DNA of 64,000 bases from Paenibacillaceae bacterium (GTDB lineage Bacteria; Bacillota; Bacilli; Paenibacillales; Paenibacillaceae): contig CAAFUF010000043.1 of assembly GCA_900766135.1 (NCBI GenBank), forward strand, positions 62,001 through 126,000, read 5' to 3'. This document shows, piece by piece, positions 15,565 to 24,148 of this stretch. A program made the translations under genes and the position numbers. The notes under the pieces are model-generated. The model was not told where the DNA came from, searched no databases, and saw nothing but the letters and a program-made list of their open reading frames with translations. Every line of letters starts with the position of its first letter. Position 1 is the stretch's first letter.

Positions 15565-15746
15565 AACGGACCGAGATGACCTTATTCGCTCATTTCCCGG
15601 ACATTTCCCATGCTAACGGACTCAGGAGACGTTATTCAGCCGTACTAGCAGAAAAGACACCCCAATACAGGCAAATAAGGCCTTTCCGGTCCGTTACCAC
15701 ACCTGAACTCACACCTGCGGACGCATAACGTCTCTGGTGTCCGTTA
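15565..15746. repeat. four copies of an intergenic repeat, two per orientation
   Basis: Two forward units, AACGGAC...CCTTATTC at 15565-15588 and TAACGGAC...ACGTTATTC at 15614-15638, face two inverted units, AAATAAGG...GTCCGTTA at 15673-15696 and ATAACGTC...GTCCGTTA at 15724-15746. The ends GTCCGTTA and A(A/C)GTTATT are most conserved. Pairing of the outer copies could make a long hairpin. No gene is supported between 15432 and 15960. Confidence 0.65.
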
Positions 15747-15869
15747 CAGCGACGCACCCTCATCTCCAAAGGGACTTGCTTGGCACTGTCCTCATTATAT
15801 CGGTCCACCGCACCCCCCGCAACCGCAGAACGCCGGAACAAGTTTTCATGAAAGCGAGCGGAATAAACG

Positions 15870-15899
15870 TAAATAGAAACCACGTTTAAAACCATACTA
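15870..15899 (+). promoter_or_regulatory. sigma-G-like promoter of ku
   Basis: CATACTA at 15893-15899 matches the forespore sigma-G -10 consensus exactly. TAAATA lies 17 bases upstream at 15870-15875, close to the -35 consensus. In Bacillus subtilis the Ku-LigD genes are controlled by sigma-G, so this is consistent. Predicted start of transcription is about 55 bases before the ATG. Confidence 0.55.
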
Positions 15900-15960
15900 C
15901 GCATTAATGGCAAATTTATAGGCGAGCAGCCGAAGGAAGAAAAAGGAAGGGGTTTACACC

Positions 15961-16959
15961 ATGCATACCGTTTGGAAGGGAGCGATCAGCTTCGGGCTGG
16001 TCCATGTGCCGGTCAAAATGTTTTCGGCCACCGAAGACAAAGACATCTCCATGAAATACATCCATCATGTTTGCGGCAGTCCGATCTCCTACGTGCGGCG
16101 CTGCCCGGCCTGCGAGGTGGACGTGAACTGGGAGGAAATCTCGCGTGGTTACGAATACGAGAAGGGCAAATACGTGCTTTTTGAAAAAGACGAGCTGGAG
16201 CAGCTGTCCGCCCATGCCGAAAAAACGATCAACATCATCGATTTCGTGGACTTGAAAGAGATCGACCCGATTTATTTCCAAAAGACGTATTACCTGTCCC
16301 CGGACCAGGCCGGCGGAAACGCGTATCAGCTCCTGCTGGAAGCGATGCGCCAATCGGGCAAAATCGGCATCGCCAAAATCGCCATCCGTTCCAAAAGCAG
16401 TTTGGCGGCCATCCGCGTGATGGAAGGGTGTCTGGCGATCGAAACGATTTTTTATCCGGACGAAATCCGGCCGATTACCCAAGTGCCGAACCTGCCGGAG
16501 AACATTCAGGTGAACGACAAGGAGCTGACGATGGCGAAGATGCTGATCGAGCAGCTGTCAACCCCGTTCGAGCCGGAGAAGTACACTGACGACTACCGCG
16601 AGGGGCTGCTGCACTTGATCCATCAAAAGGTTGCCGGCGAAGAAATCAGCTTGGCTCCGGCCAAACCGGAGACCAACGTGATCGACCTGATGGCGGCGCT
16701 GCAGGCGAGCATCGAGGCGGTGAAGCCCGTTGCCACCGACCCGGGTCCCGCCGCTGCCGCTCCGGCAAAACGCACGCGCAAGCCGGCGGCCAAAAAAGCA
16801 AAGGCTGAGCCCGAAGCCGCTCCCGCCGCGAAAACGGCAGGTGCCGGCGCAGTAACGCCAACCGTCGCGAAAACGGCAGGTGCCGGCGCAGTAACGCCAA
16901 CCGTCGCGGTCAAGCCGAAGCCCAAGCGGCGCACCGCCGCCAAGCCGGAAGCGAAGTAG
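15961..16959 (+). CDS. ku: non-homologous end joining protein Ku
   Basis: Homodimeric ring protein that binds DNA double-strand ends and recruits LigD. It is 332 aa. The Ku core runs from WKGAISFGLVHVPVKMFSAT through CPACEVDVNWEEISRGYEYEKG, YLSPDQAGGNAYQLL, and AIRSKSSLAAIRV to about residue 240. The C-terminal 80 residues are Lys/Ala/Pro-rich, as in extended Ku tails that help DNA binding. This tail contains a perfect tandem duplication of 13 residues (AKTAGAGAVTPTV) from a 39-nt DNA repeat at 16828-16905. The ATG follows AGGAAGGGG. Genes for a LigD-type ligase and polymerase follow on opposite strands. Confidence 0.95.
   Translation: MHTVWKGAISFGLVHVPVKMFSATEDKDISMKYIHHVCGSPISYVRRCPACEVDVNWEEISRGYEYEKGKYVLFEKDELEQLSAHAEKTINIIDFVDLKEIDPIYFQKTYYLSPDQAGGNAYQLLLEAMRQSGKIGIAKIAIRSKSSLAAIRVMEGCLAIETIFYPDEIRPITQVPNLPENIQVNDKELTMAKMLIEQLSTPFEPEKYTDDYREGLLHLIHQKVAGEEISLAPAKPETNVIDLMAALQASIEAVKPVATDPGPAAAAPAKRTRKPAAKKAKAEPEAAPAAKTAGAGAVTPTVAKTAGAGAVTPTVAVKPKPKRRTAAKPEAK
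16828..16905 (+). repeat. perfect 39-nt tandem duplication within ku
   Basis: Two identical copies, 16828-16866 and 16867-16905, keep the reading frame and double a 13-residue segment of the basic tail. Perfect identity suggests recent slippage. Confidence 0.85.
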
Positions 16960-17002
16960 GGAAGCGCCGCACCGCGTCCATTGGGTGCCTCCTCGGCCTT
17001 GC

Positions 17003-17950
17003 CTACATGCTTTGTCCCATGTCGCACGCCTCGGGCGGGACATTCGCCCATCCCTGGATAATGGGGTGTCGCATCGTTCCGCCGGGCGTCCATTCCAGGA
17101 ATTGAATTTTTACGGTCAGGGCCGGCTGAATCCAGACGGCCCCTTTGATGCGTTCGGGGACGTTGGCGAACGGACGGTTCGGCACGATCAGCGGCTTTAC
17201 GTTCTCCGTCAGGTCGTACCAGTCGGATACCTTCCATTTGCCGCTCCCGGCATGGCCGATATAGATGAACCGCCCCTCCGGGTCGTACAATCCCAGCAAA
17301 ATGGCGTTGACCCCGCCGTCGCGGTACGTCACCCCGCCGATGGCGGCGTACAGATCGCGGGCCAGTTTCTTTTTGACCCAGCGTCCATCCTTGCCCCCAA
17401 TGGCATAAGCGCTGTCCAGCCGTTTCGAGACGATGCCTTCCCAGCCCCGCTCCTTCATCAAGCCGAACAGCAGCTCTCCGTCCGCCACGTTAGGAACGAT
17501 CTGCACCCGTTCCGAGGGAGCCACCAGCTCCTGCAGCAACTGCTGGCGGCTGGCTAGCGGTTCCCCATTCACCCATTTGCCGTCATGGTACAGGATATCG
17601 AAGATCATATAAATCGCGTGAATCCGTCCGGCCGCAAAGCGGATCTCTTGTTCCCGGCGCAGACTGTCGCGGCGCATAATCTCGTGGAACGACGGCTTGC
17701 CGCCGGAGAGGGCGATCATTTCCCCGTCGAGAATAACCGAATCGGCCCGGCAATAGTCCCCCACGCCCTGAAACTCCGGGTACTGCAGCGTCCGGTCGTT
17801 CCCCTTGCGGTTGATCAGCTTGACCTCGCGGCCGTCGCTGTACGTCACCATTCGCACGCCGTCCCACTTGACCTGGGCCACCCATTCTTCGCCTTGCGGA
17901 ATCGTCTCGCTGCGAATCGGTTCAAACGGCGCGACCGGTTTCCATTCCAT
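17003..17950 (-). CDS. ligD: ATP-dependent DNA ligase, LigD ligase domain
   Basis: Seals nicks in end joining. It is 315 aa with the adenylation and OB domains of LigD. The nucleotidyl lysine is Lys28 in VKWDGVR. LDGEMIAL is motif III, YMIFDILY is motif IIIa, WEGIVSKR is motif IV and WVKKKL is motif V. The OB domain ends near WTPGGTMRHP. The ATG at 17950 gives residue 1 at MEWKPV; GAGGAGG lies 12 bases upstream. It is a standalone ligase here: the polymerase domain is a separate gene divergent from it, and no phosphoesterase domain exists. Confidence 0.93.
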   Translation of the reverse strand: MEWKPVAPFEPIRSETIPQGEEWVAQVKWDGVRMVTYSDGREVKLINRKGNDRTLQYPEFQGVGDYCRADSVILDGEMIALSGGKPSFHEIMRRDSLRREQEIRFAAGRIHAIYMIFDILYHDGKWVNGEPLASRQQLLQELVAPSERVQIVPNVADGELLFGLMKERGWEGIVSKRLDSAYAIGGKDGRWVKKKLARDLYAAIGGVTYRDGGVNAILLGLYDPEGRFIYIGHAGSGKWKVSDWYDLTENVKPLIVPNRPFANVPERIKGAVWIQPALTVKIQFLEWTPGGTMRHPIIQGWANVPPEACDMGQSM

Positions 17951-18134
17951 GTCGATCGCTAGCCTCCTCTTTTGGCCTGTATTGCTTTTCCCCCAAGTTT
18001 GCCCCCGCCTTCCGCGAACCATTCCGCATCCCTCTCCCGCCGCTCATAGTTTCCCTGTCCCCAGGCAAGCCTAGAAACAACAGCCTTTTAATGAGGCGCA
18101 GAGGTTCAATCCCATCCTGAAACGAGGAGAAGCC

Positions 18135-19034
18135 ATGCCCAGAACGATCAAAGGGACGATCACCGTCGAAGGCGAAGAGGTGTCCGTCTCCAACCCCGAT
18201 AAGCTGCTGTGGCCCGAAGCCGGCATCACCAAGCGGATGTATTTGGAGAAGCTGGCCGAGCTTTCGCCTTACCTGCTGAAATCCTGCCGCAACCGGTTGC
18301 TGACGACGATTCGTTATCCCGGCGGCATTCACGGCAAGTTTTTTTATCAGAAAAATGCGCCCGATCCGCTGCCTCCGTTCGTCCGTACGGCCATCCACGA
18401 GAATATTAACTATATCGTGCTCGACCGGCTGCCGGTACTGCTGTGGCTCGGCAACCTCGCCTGCATCGAATTCCACCCCTCCCTGCATTATGTCGGGGAG
18501 CAGCTGCCGTGCGAGTGGATGATCGATCTCGATCCGACGCTGGAAGAAGAGCCGAGGATCATGGAGGCTGCCGCTTTAGTCGGCGACATCTTGACCTCGC
18601 TGGGCCTGCGATCCGTGCCGAAGACGTCCGGCGCTACCGGCGTACAGATCATCGTGCCGATCGAATACGGCGTGACCTTCGACGAGCTGCGGATGGTCGG
18701 CCATTTCGTCGCCCGGTACGTCACCGAGAAGCATCCGAACCTGTTCACCATCGAACGGCTGAAGAAAGACCGCGGCGACAAAATCTATTTCGACTATTTG
18801 CAGCATTATGGCGGCAAAACGCTGGCAGCTCCTTACACCCCGCGGGCCCGTACGGCGGCCAGCGTATCGACCCCGCTCACCTGGGACGAGGTGCGGAAGA
18901 ACCCCAAGCCCGCCGATTTTAACCTGCTGAATATCGGACAACGGCTGAAAGAACGCGGGGATTTGCTGGAGACGGTGCCCCCGCAATCCTTGAAGCTGAT
19001 TTTGCGGCATTTGAAGGCCCCGGTCCGCGCCTAA
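18135..19034 (+). CDS. LigD-type DNA polymerase/primase domain
   Basis: Archaeo-eukaryotic primase-like polymerase that fills gaps and adds nucleotides at broken ends. It is 299 aa. The catalytic DxD is Asp131 and Asp133 in WMIDLDP. VSNPDKLLWPEAGITK opens the domain, SGATGVQI (the usual SGxxGxH place, but with Gln instead of His) binds phosphate, and KIYFDYLQ contains the third acid. The ATG follows ACGAGGAGAAGCC. It is divergent from the ligase gene (185 bases), and together with Ku makes a split NHEJ set, as in several Paenibacillaceae. Confidence 0.92.
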   Translation: MPRTIKGTITVEGEEVSVSNPDKLLWPEAGITKRMYLEKLAELSPYLLKSCRNRLLTTIRYPGGIHGKFFYQKNAPDPLPPFVRTAIHENINYIVLDRLPVLLWLGNLACIEFHPSLHYVGEQLPCEWMIDLDPTLEEEPRIMEAAALVGDILTSLGLRSVPKTSGATGVQIIVPIEYGVTFDELRMVGHFVARYVTEKHPNLFTIERLKKDRGDKIYFDYLQHYGGKTLAAPYTPRARTAASVSTPLTWDEVRKNPKPADFNLLNIGQRLKERGDLLETVPPQSLKLILRHLKAPVRA

Positions 19035-19046
19035 AGCTAAGGCCCG

Positions 19047-20477
19047 CTACAACAGCGGGGACAGCAGCCTCGCTAGCAATTCCAACCCTTTCTGCCGCCG
19101 TGAACGCCCGGCGAATTCCTCCGGCCGGATCGGCACCGAATCGGCCAGATCCTGCTCGAAGTCGCGCTCCAGCCTAGCGATCGTCGCCGGATCTAGCAAC
19201 AAGGCGGTCATTTCGAAGTTATAGAAAAAACTGCGCATATCCATATTCGCCGTCCCCACCGAAGCGAGCAGGCCGTCGATTAACATCACTTTGGCATGAA
19301 TAAAGCCCTTCGTATATTGAACAAACCTCACCCCGGCCTGCAGCAGATCTTCCACGTAAGATAACGAGGCCAGCTTGACCAGGCGGCTGTCCGAATGGTA
19401 AGGCATGATGACGACCACTTCGACTCCGCTCAGCGCTGCCGTTTTAAGAGCGGCATGCACGCTGGGATCCGGAATGAAATAAGGCGAAGCGATCCAGATC
19501 CGGCGCTTCGCCACCGCGATAGAATTAAAGCACATTTCCTGAATCGTATTGCGCGGCAGGTTCGGGCCGCTGGTCAGGATCTGCACCTGCTCCCGTCCAG
19601 GCCCCTCGCGGGTCGGAAACAGATCGGGATTCCCGAGATCCTGGCCCGATGCCAGCAGCCAATCCTCCAGGAAGGCGAGCTGCAAGTAATGAACGGAATC
19701 TCCTTCCAGCTGCAGATGCGTATCGCGCCAATACCCCATTTTCTCATAGAGCCCAAGATAGTCGTCGCCCACGTTTAGTCCGCCCACGAACCCGACCCGT
19801 CCATCGACCACGACGATTTTGCGATGATTGCGGTAATTGACCCGGCGATTCCGCACGGCGACCCGCGGCGGCAGAAAGAAATAGACCTCCACCCCGGCTT
19901 CCCTCAGCCGATCGATAAACGAATGCTCCAGCTTGAAGCTCCCGAGCCCATCGCAGATCATCCGCACCTTGACCCCTTCCCTTGCTTTGCGGATCATCAC
20001 CTCGCCGAAAGCCGATCCGATCATGTCGTTGCGGAAAATGTAAAATTCAAGATGGATATGCTCCCGCGCCTCCTCCATTCGCTCCAGCATCGCGCTAAAG
20101 GCGGTTTCCCCGGAGGTAAACACTTCCGTCCTGTTTCCGCCCGTGATCGGATTGGCCGCCTGATGCGTCAGCAACCTGAAGAGCCGCTCCTGCCCCGCAA
20201 ATTCGGGGTTGCCCATCTCCTCCAAAGTATCCGCAGTTTGCGACTGCGAGCGCAGCGATGCCCGGAGGCTTCGGAACGGGACGGGGCCCCGATGCAGCAG
20301 CCTCTTGCGTTTCTTATAATCGCGCGCCATGAAATAGTAGAGGACAGGCCCCAAGGGGGGGCACAGCAACAAAATGAACATCCAGGCGACGGCTTTGCCG
20401 GGATTGCGGAATTCGAGCAGCAGGATCAGAGCGATATGTACGATAAAAAGAAGCAAAATGCCGATCATCCAGATCAT
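19047..20477 (-). CDS. cls: cardiolipin synthase
   Basis: Membrane phospholipase-D-fold enzyme joining two phosphatidylglycerol molecules into cardiolipin. It is 476 aa. Two N-terminal TM segments (about 5-25 and 33-50) precede two HKD catalytic motifs: HRKIVVVDGRVGFVGGLN and HAKVMLIDGLLASVGTANMD, both intact. FYNFEM near 430 is also typical. The ATG at 20477 follows GGGAGGGTGGAAGTC; a GTG 9 bases earlier is possible. It ends 13 bases from the convergent polymerase gene. Confidence 0.93.
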   Translation of the reverse strand: MIWMIGILLLFIVHIALILLLEFRNPGKAVAWMFILLLCPPLGPVLYYFMARDYKKRKRLLHRGPVPFRSLRASLRSQSQTADTLEEMGNPEFAGQERLFRLLTHQAANPITGGNRTEVFTSGETAFSAMLERMEEAREHIHLEFYIFRNDMIGSAFGEVMIRKAREGVKVRMICDGLGSFKLEHSFIDRLREAGVEVYFFLPPRVAVRNRRVNYRNHRKIVVVDGRVGFVGGLNVGDDYLGLYEKMGYWRDTHLQLEGDSVHYLQLAFLEDWLLASGQDLGNPDLFPTREGPGREQVQILTSGPNLPRNTIQEMCFNSIAVAKRRIWIASPYFIPDPSVHAALKTAALSGVEVVVIMPYHSDSRLVKLASLSYVEDLLQAGVRFVQYTKGFIHAKVMLIDGLLASVGTANMDMRSFFYNFEMTALLLDPATIARLERDFEQDLADSVPIRPEEFAGRSRRQKGLELLARLLSPLL

Positions 20478-20657
20478 GACTTCCACCCTCCCCTGCCTTC
20501 ATCATTAACCATCCGGGCCGCGGTTTATTCATTTCGCCTCTCCGGTTCAAGCGCGGCAGACCGTCATTTATATCAGACAGGACCAGTTTTTTGACATGAT
20601 TTAAGAATCATAGGAATAGATAAATTATAGAACCAACGAAGCGTAGGAGGGGATGCC

Positions 20658-21656
20658 ATGAGGAGCGTAAGCGTAGCGAATCCCAATCGGATGACGCTGC
20701 TTGTCCTTCGGGATGCCGGCCGGCCCGTTAAACAGGTGCAGGTGTCCAAACCGCTTGTCGTTGCCGTGCCTTTGCTGGCGCTGCTGTCCATTTCCGGGCT
20801 CATCGTCAGCCTGCAGGTTCATTCGGATCGGACCGTTTCCCGCCTGGAACATCAGTTGGAGCAGCAATCCCTGACTTTTGAAGCGGTGGTGACCAACAAG
20901 GACGAAGCGATTCAGCGCCTGCAGAACGAAGTGATCGCCTTGTCAAGCCAATCCAAGGATATGATGGACCGGATGGAGCGGGTAGCTGAACTCGAAGCGG
21001 AGCTTCAGAAATTTATCGATAAATACGGGGACGGCGATGCGAAGAACCTGGGCAAGCTGTCTTCGTTGTCCTGGGACGATCCGCTGGATGACCTTGGAGA
21101 CAGCGGCGTGGGCGGCGAGTTTATTGCGGTTCACGAGAACGAAATCGAGGCGCTTGCGGAAGATACGCGAGACGATTTTGCCGCGATGAACGACATGCTG
21201 GACGAGATGGAGAAGAATGTCCCGCTCACCTTAAAAAAGGCCAGGCAGACGCAGTATTCCCTCTCCGGTACGCCGTCGGAATGGCCCACGTTGTCTACGC
21301 GGCTGACTTCCAACTTCGGTTACCGCACCGATCCCTTCACCGGCCGGGCCGCTTTCCATGCGGGGATCGACATTGCCGGCAAAGTGGGCGATCCCATATA
21401 TGCCGCGGCCGCGGGCAAGGTCGTTACCGCCGACCGGGACGGCTCCCACGGCAAATATATCGTGATCGAGCATCCGGGCGGCCTGCAAAGCTGGTACATG
21501 CATCTGAGCGATATCGACGTCTCCGTCGGCGATGAAGTGAAGAAAGGCGAAAGCATCGGCAATCTGGGCAATACCGGGCGCAGCACCGGGCCCCATCTGC
21601 ATTTCGAAATCGTCAAAGGCGGCAAAGCCATTGATCCGCTGCCCTATTTGAAGTAA
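20658..21656 (+). CDS. M23 (LytM) peptidase, membrane-anchored, copy 2
   Basis: A 332-aa paralogue of the peptidase at 10795. A TM segment lies at about 34-54 (LVVAVPLLALLSISGLIVSL), followed by a coiled coil (LEHQLEQQSLTFEAVVTNKDEA), a short acidic linker and a C-terminal M23 domain. Zinc ligands are in HAGIDIAG and HLHFEIV. The shared linker motifs (VTNKDEAIQRLQNE against VVNKEQEIDRLLNE in copy 1) show the two arose by duplication. The ATG follows TAGGAGGGG. A bactofilin gene follows, the same order as copy 1. Confidence 0.9.
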   Translation: MRSVSVANPNRMTLLVLRDAGRPVKQVQVSKPLVVAVPLLALLSISGLIVSLQVHSDRTVSRLEHQLEQQSLTFEAVVTNKDEAIQRLQNEVIALSSQSKDMMDRMERVAELEAELQKFIDKYGDGDAKNLGKLSSLSWDDPLDDLGDSGVGGEFIAVHENEIEALAEDTRDDFAAMNDMLDEMEKNVPLTLKKARQTQYSLSGTPSEWPTLSTRLTSNFGYRTDPFTGRAAFHAGIDIAGKVGDPIYAAAAGKVVTADRDGSHGKYIVIEHPGGLQSWYMHLSDIDVSVGDEVKKGESIGNLGNTGRSTGPHLHFEIVKGGKAIDPLPYLK

Positions 21657-21687
21657 TTCAGACTTGGAAAGGAGGAGGATTTCCGTT

Positions 21688-22107
21688 ATGTTCAAAGACA
21701 ACAAAAAAGCCCCCCGCCTGACCGACACCCTGATCGGCCAAGGCAGCCTGATCGAAGGGAAGCTCGAGTGCAAGTCCAATCTGCGCGTGGAGGGCCAGAT
21801 CCATGGAGAGATCGATTGCCAGGGCCAGGTGATCATCGGCGAAACGGGCGAAGCCATGTCCAACATTAAAGGCGCCGAAGTGATCGTCGCGGGCAAAGTC
21901 GTCGGAGACGTATCGACGGCCGGCAAATTAACGATTACCGCAAGCGGCCAGATCGACGGCAACGTGGATGTTGCCAAGCTGATCATTGTCGAAGGCGGCC
22001 TGCTGAACGGGTCGAGCAAAATGGAACGAATCGCGCCAGCCCCCACCCCGTCGGCCTCATCCGGCAAAGGAAAGATGAAGAAAGCGGCACGCCCCGAAGC
22101 GGGGTAA
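21688..22107 (+). CDS. bactofilin, copy 2
   Basis: A 139-aa bactofilin, paralogous to the one at 11818. DTLIGQGSLIEGKLECKSNL and RVEGQIHGEIDCQGQVIIG are the conserved beta-helix turns, and the tail is basic (GKGKMKKAARP). The ATG at 21688 follows AAGGAGGAGG; a TTG at 21664 inside that ribosome site is rejected. Together with the peptidase it probably forms a second filament-guided wall-cutting module. Confidence 0.92.
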   Translation: MFKDNKKAPRLTDTLIGQGSLIEGKLECKSNLRVEGQIHGEIDCQGQVIIGETGEAMSNIKGAEVIVAGKVVGDVSTAGKLTITASGQIDGNVDVAKLIIVEGGLLNGSSKMERIAPAPTPSASSGKGKMKKAARPEAG

Positions 22108-22122
22108 AGCGAATTCGCGCAT

Positions 22123-22166
22123 AATAAAGTTCCCGCCTGACGAGGCTAACGGGAACTTTATTTTTT
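22123..22166 (+). terminator. intrinsic terminator of LytM-bactofilin operon 2
   Basis: AATAAAGTTCCCG pairs exactly with CGGGAACTTTATT (13 bp) and is followed by a T-run. Confidence 0.85.
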
Positions 22167-22174
22167 GCGTTGTT

Positions 22175-22951
22175 TTAGGCCGCCACGTCCCTTTTCTTGA
22201 ACACCACCCAGGCCACCGCCAGAAACAGCAGCACGTACGCCGTCAGCACGAAGGCGGAGAAACCTAGCGTCATGCCGGCCGGACCGACCTGACCGCCGCG
22301 GTATTGGCCCAGATCCATGTTGGCGAACAGCAGGTATTTCGCCCAAGGATAACGGACGGGGTCAAACAACATCGTAAAGATGTTGCCCGCAAACAGGATA
22401 AAAATGGACAACCCGATCGCGATGCCGCTGGAGCGAAAGACCGTCGACAGCATAAACGAAAACGCCGCGATGACCAGCAGGTCGATATAGCTGTACAACA
22501 GGCTTTCCAGAATCCGGCCGAGCGGGCTTTCCCCCGGCAGGAAGATTTGCGACGGCATATTCGGGAAAATGAGGAACGCGACGGCCCAGGCTGCGGCGAA
22601 AAATACCGCGCTCATCGCCAACGTAAACAGCAGCACGGCCAGCAGCTTGGACAGCAGCACCTTCGTCCGCGTCCAGGGACGGATCAGCAGCAGCTTGATC
22701 GTTCCCCAGGTGAACTCGCCGGCCACAATGTCGGCGGCGATGACGGCGGCATAAATGCTGACGAGATAATACAGGAAGCTTAGTTGATCCAAAGCATCCC
22801 AGGCGCTCATGCTGCGGCGGCCACCATCGAGCGAAAACAGCACCCCGAACAGGATCGTCAGCAGAACGAGCAGTCCGAACATAATCCAGGTGCGGACCCG
22901 CCGGTAGATTTTCATATTTTCGTTTTGAACCAACGCAAGAAAACTATTCAA
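22175..22951 (-). CDS. ABC-2 type transporter permease
   Basis: A 258-aa membrane permease, about six TM segments: near 24-44, 62-84, 105-130, 150-172, 178-198 and 230-250. AADIVAGEFTWGTIKLLLIRPWTR is the ABC-2 signature loop. Its start overlaps the 3' end of the ATPase gene by 8 bases, so translation is coupled. With that ATPase it should form an exporter; bacitracin-type (Bcr) or general antibiotic or lipid export are the usual roles, but the substrate is unknown. Confidence 0.88.
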   Translation of the reverse strand: MNSFLALVQNENMKIYRRVRTWIMFGLLVLLTILFGVLFSLDGGRRSMSAWDALDQLSFLYYLVSIYAAVIAADIVAGEFTWGTIKLLLIRPWTRTKVLLSKLLAVLLFTLAMSAVFFAAAWAVAFLIFPNMPSQIFLPGESPLGRILESLLYSYIDLLVIAAFSFMLSTVFRSSGIAIGLSIFILFAGNIFTMLFDPVRYPWAKYLLFANMDLGQYRGGQVGPAGMTLGFSAFVLTAYVLLFLAVAWVVFKKRDVAA

Positions 22952-23858
22952 TGTCCTTCCCTCCCGTCAGCTCCAGGAATTGATCCTCCAGCGAACGCGT
23001 CACCGTCTGGATCGCGTAGACGTCGATGCCCGCCATGACCAGCTTCGCGTTGATCCCCGCCGCGGCTTGCCGGTCAGCGGACACGATCAGCCGGCCGCCT
23101 TCGATGCGGCCGCCTTCAATGAGCTCCGCCGCGCGCCGCGGATCGCTCACCTCGAAGGCCGTATCCCGCTCGCGGCCTTCTCCCGCCTCCGGATGCAGGG
23201 ACTTGACGTCCACGAGCCGTCCCTGCTGGATCACCGCGACCGTGTCGCACATCAGCTCCATTTCCGACAGCAAATGGCTGGAGACGAACACGGTCGTGCC
23301 TTCCTCCCGCGCCAGCACCCGCAGATAATCGCGGAGCTCGCGGATGCCCTGCGGGTCGAGCCCGTTGGTCGGCTCGTCCAGCACCAGCAGCTTCGGCCGG
23401 TGCAGGATGGCCTGTGCCACCCCGAGCCGCTGGCGCATGCCCAGCGAATAGGTTTTGACTTTATCATGAATGCGGTTCTGCATGCCGACCCGCTCGACCG
23501 CCTCCCAGATCCGCTGTTTCGTGACCCCCGGGGACATGCGGGCGTAATGCAACAGATTCTGATACCCGGTCAGGAACTTGTACATCTCCGGATTCTCCAC
23601 GATGGCGCCGACATGCGATATCGCTTCTTCAAAACGGTCCTTGATGCTGGCTCCTTCGATCAGGATGTCGCCTTCCGAAATGGCCATCAGTCCGACCATC
23701 ATCCGAATCGTCGTCGTTTTCCCGGCCCCGTTCGGCCCCAGGAAGCCGTAGACCTGTCCCCTCGGGATGTCCAGCGTTAATCGGTCGATCAGCGTCTTGC
23801 CGCCGATGCGCTTGCTGACGTCCCGCATGCGCACGACCGGTTCCTGCGTTATCTCCAT
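22944..23858 (-). CDS. ABC transporter ATP-binding protein, BcrA type
   Basis: A 304-aa ATPase for the ABC-2 permease downstream. Walker A GFLGPNGAGKTTTIRMM, signature YSLGMRQRLGVAQA, Walker B LLVLDEPTNGLDP and switch SSHLLSEME are all intact. The C-terminal 80 residues form the extra domain typical of BcrA-like exporters. The ATG at 23858 is preceded by AGAGTGGGGAGTACCA. No two-component system flanks the pair, which would be usual for bacitracin-responsive loci. Confidence 0.9.
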   Translation of the reverse strand: MEITQEPVVRMRDVSKRIGGKTLIDRLTLDIPRGQVYGFLGPNGAGKTTTIRMMVGLMAISEGDILIEGASIKDRFEEAISHVGAIVENPEMYKFLTGYQNLLHYARMSPGVTKQRIWEAVERVGMQNRIHDKVKTYSLGMRQRLGVAQAILHRPKLLVLDEPTNGLDPQGIRELRDYLRVLAREEGTTVFVSSHLLSEMELMCDTVAVIQQGRLVDVKSLHPEAGEGRERDTAFEVSDPRRAAELIEGGRIEGGRLIVSADRQAAAGINAKLVMAGIDVYAIQTVTRSLEDQFLELTGGKDIE

Positions 23859-24045
23859 TGGTACTCCCCACTCTCTTGAATCTGTATCCCATTTAGTCAG
23901 GATAATTTATCCTATTCTACCATAAGGCGCCCGCCGGCTAAAGCTTCGGGTAATGATGGGGAACTGACGGGGGGCTGATGAAAGACGGCTGATTTTTTTC
24001 ATGCCGCAGGCTGCGGGCTGTGCCGATTGGGGCCGCAGATCAAAT

Positions 24046-24078
24046 GAAACCGCCCCCGGAGTTGCCGAGGGCGGTTTC
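24046..24078. terminator. hairpin between ABC operons
   Basis: GAAACCGCCC pairs with GGGCGGTTTC around a 13-base loop. There is no strong T-run on either side. It lies 68 bases past nothing coding on the minus strand and may simply be a transcript barrier. Confidence 0.4.
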
Positions 24079-24148
24079 GGTTCTAAGGGCCAAGGCGACG
24101 GCCCGGCTTCAGCTCGCAGCTATGAGTTGAAGGCAGCGGCCTAACGTT

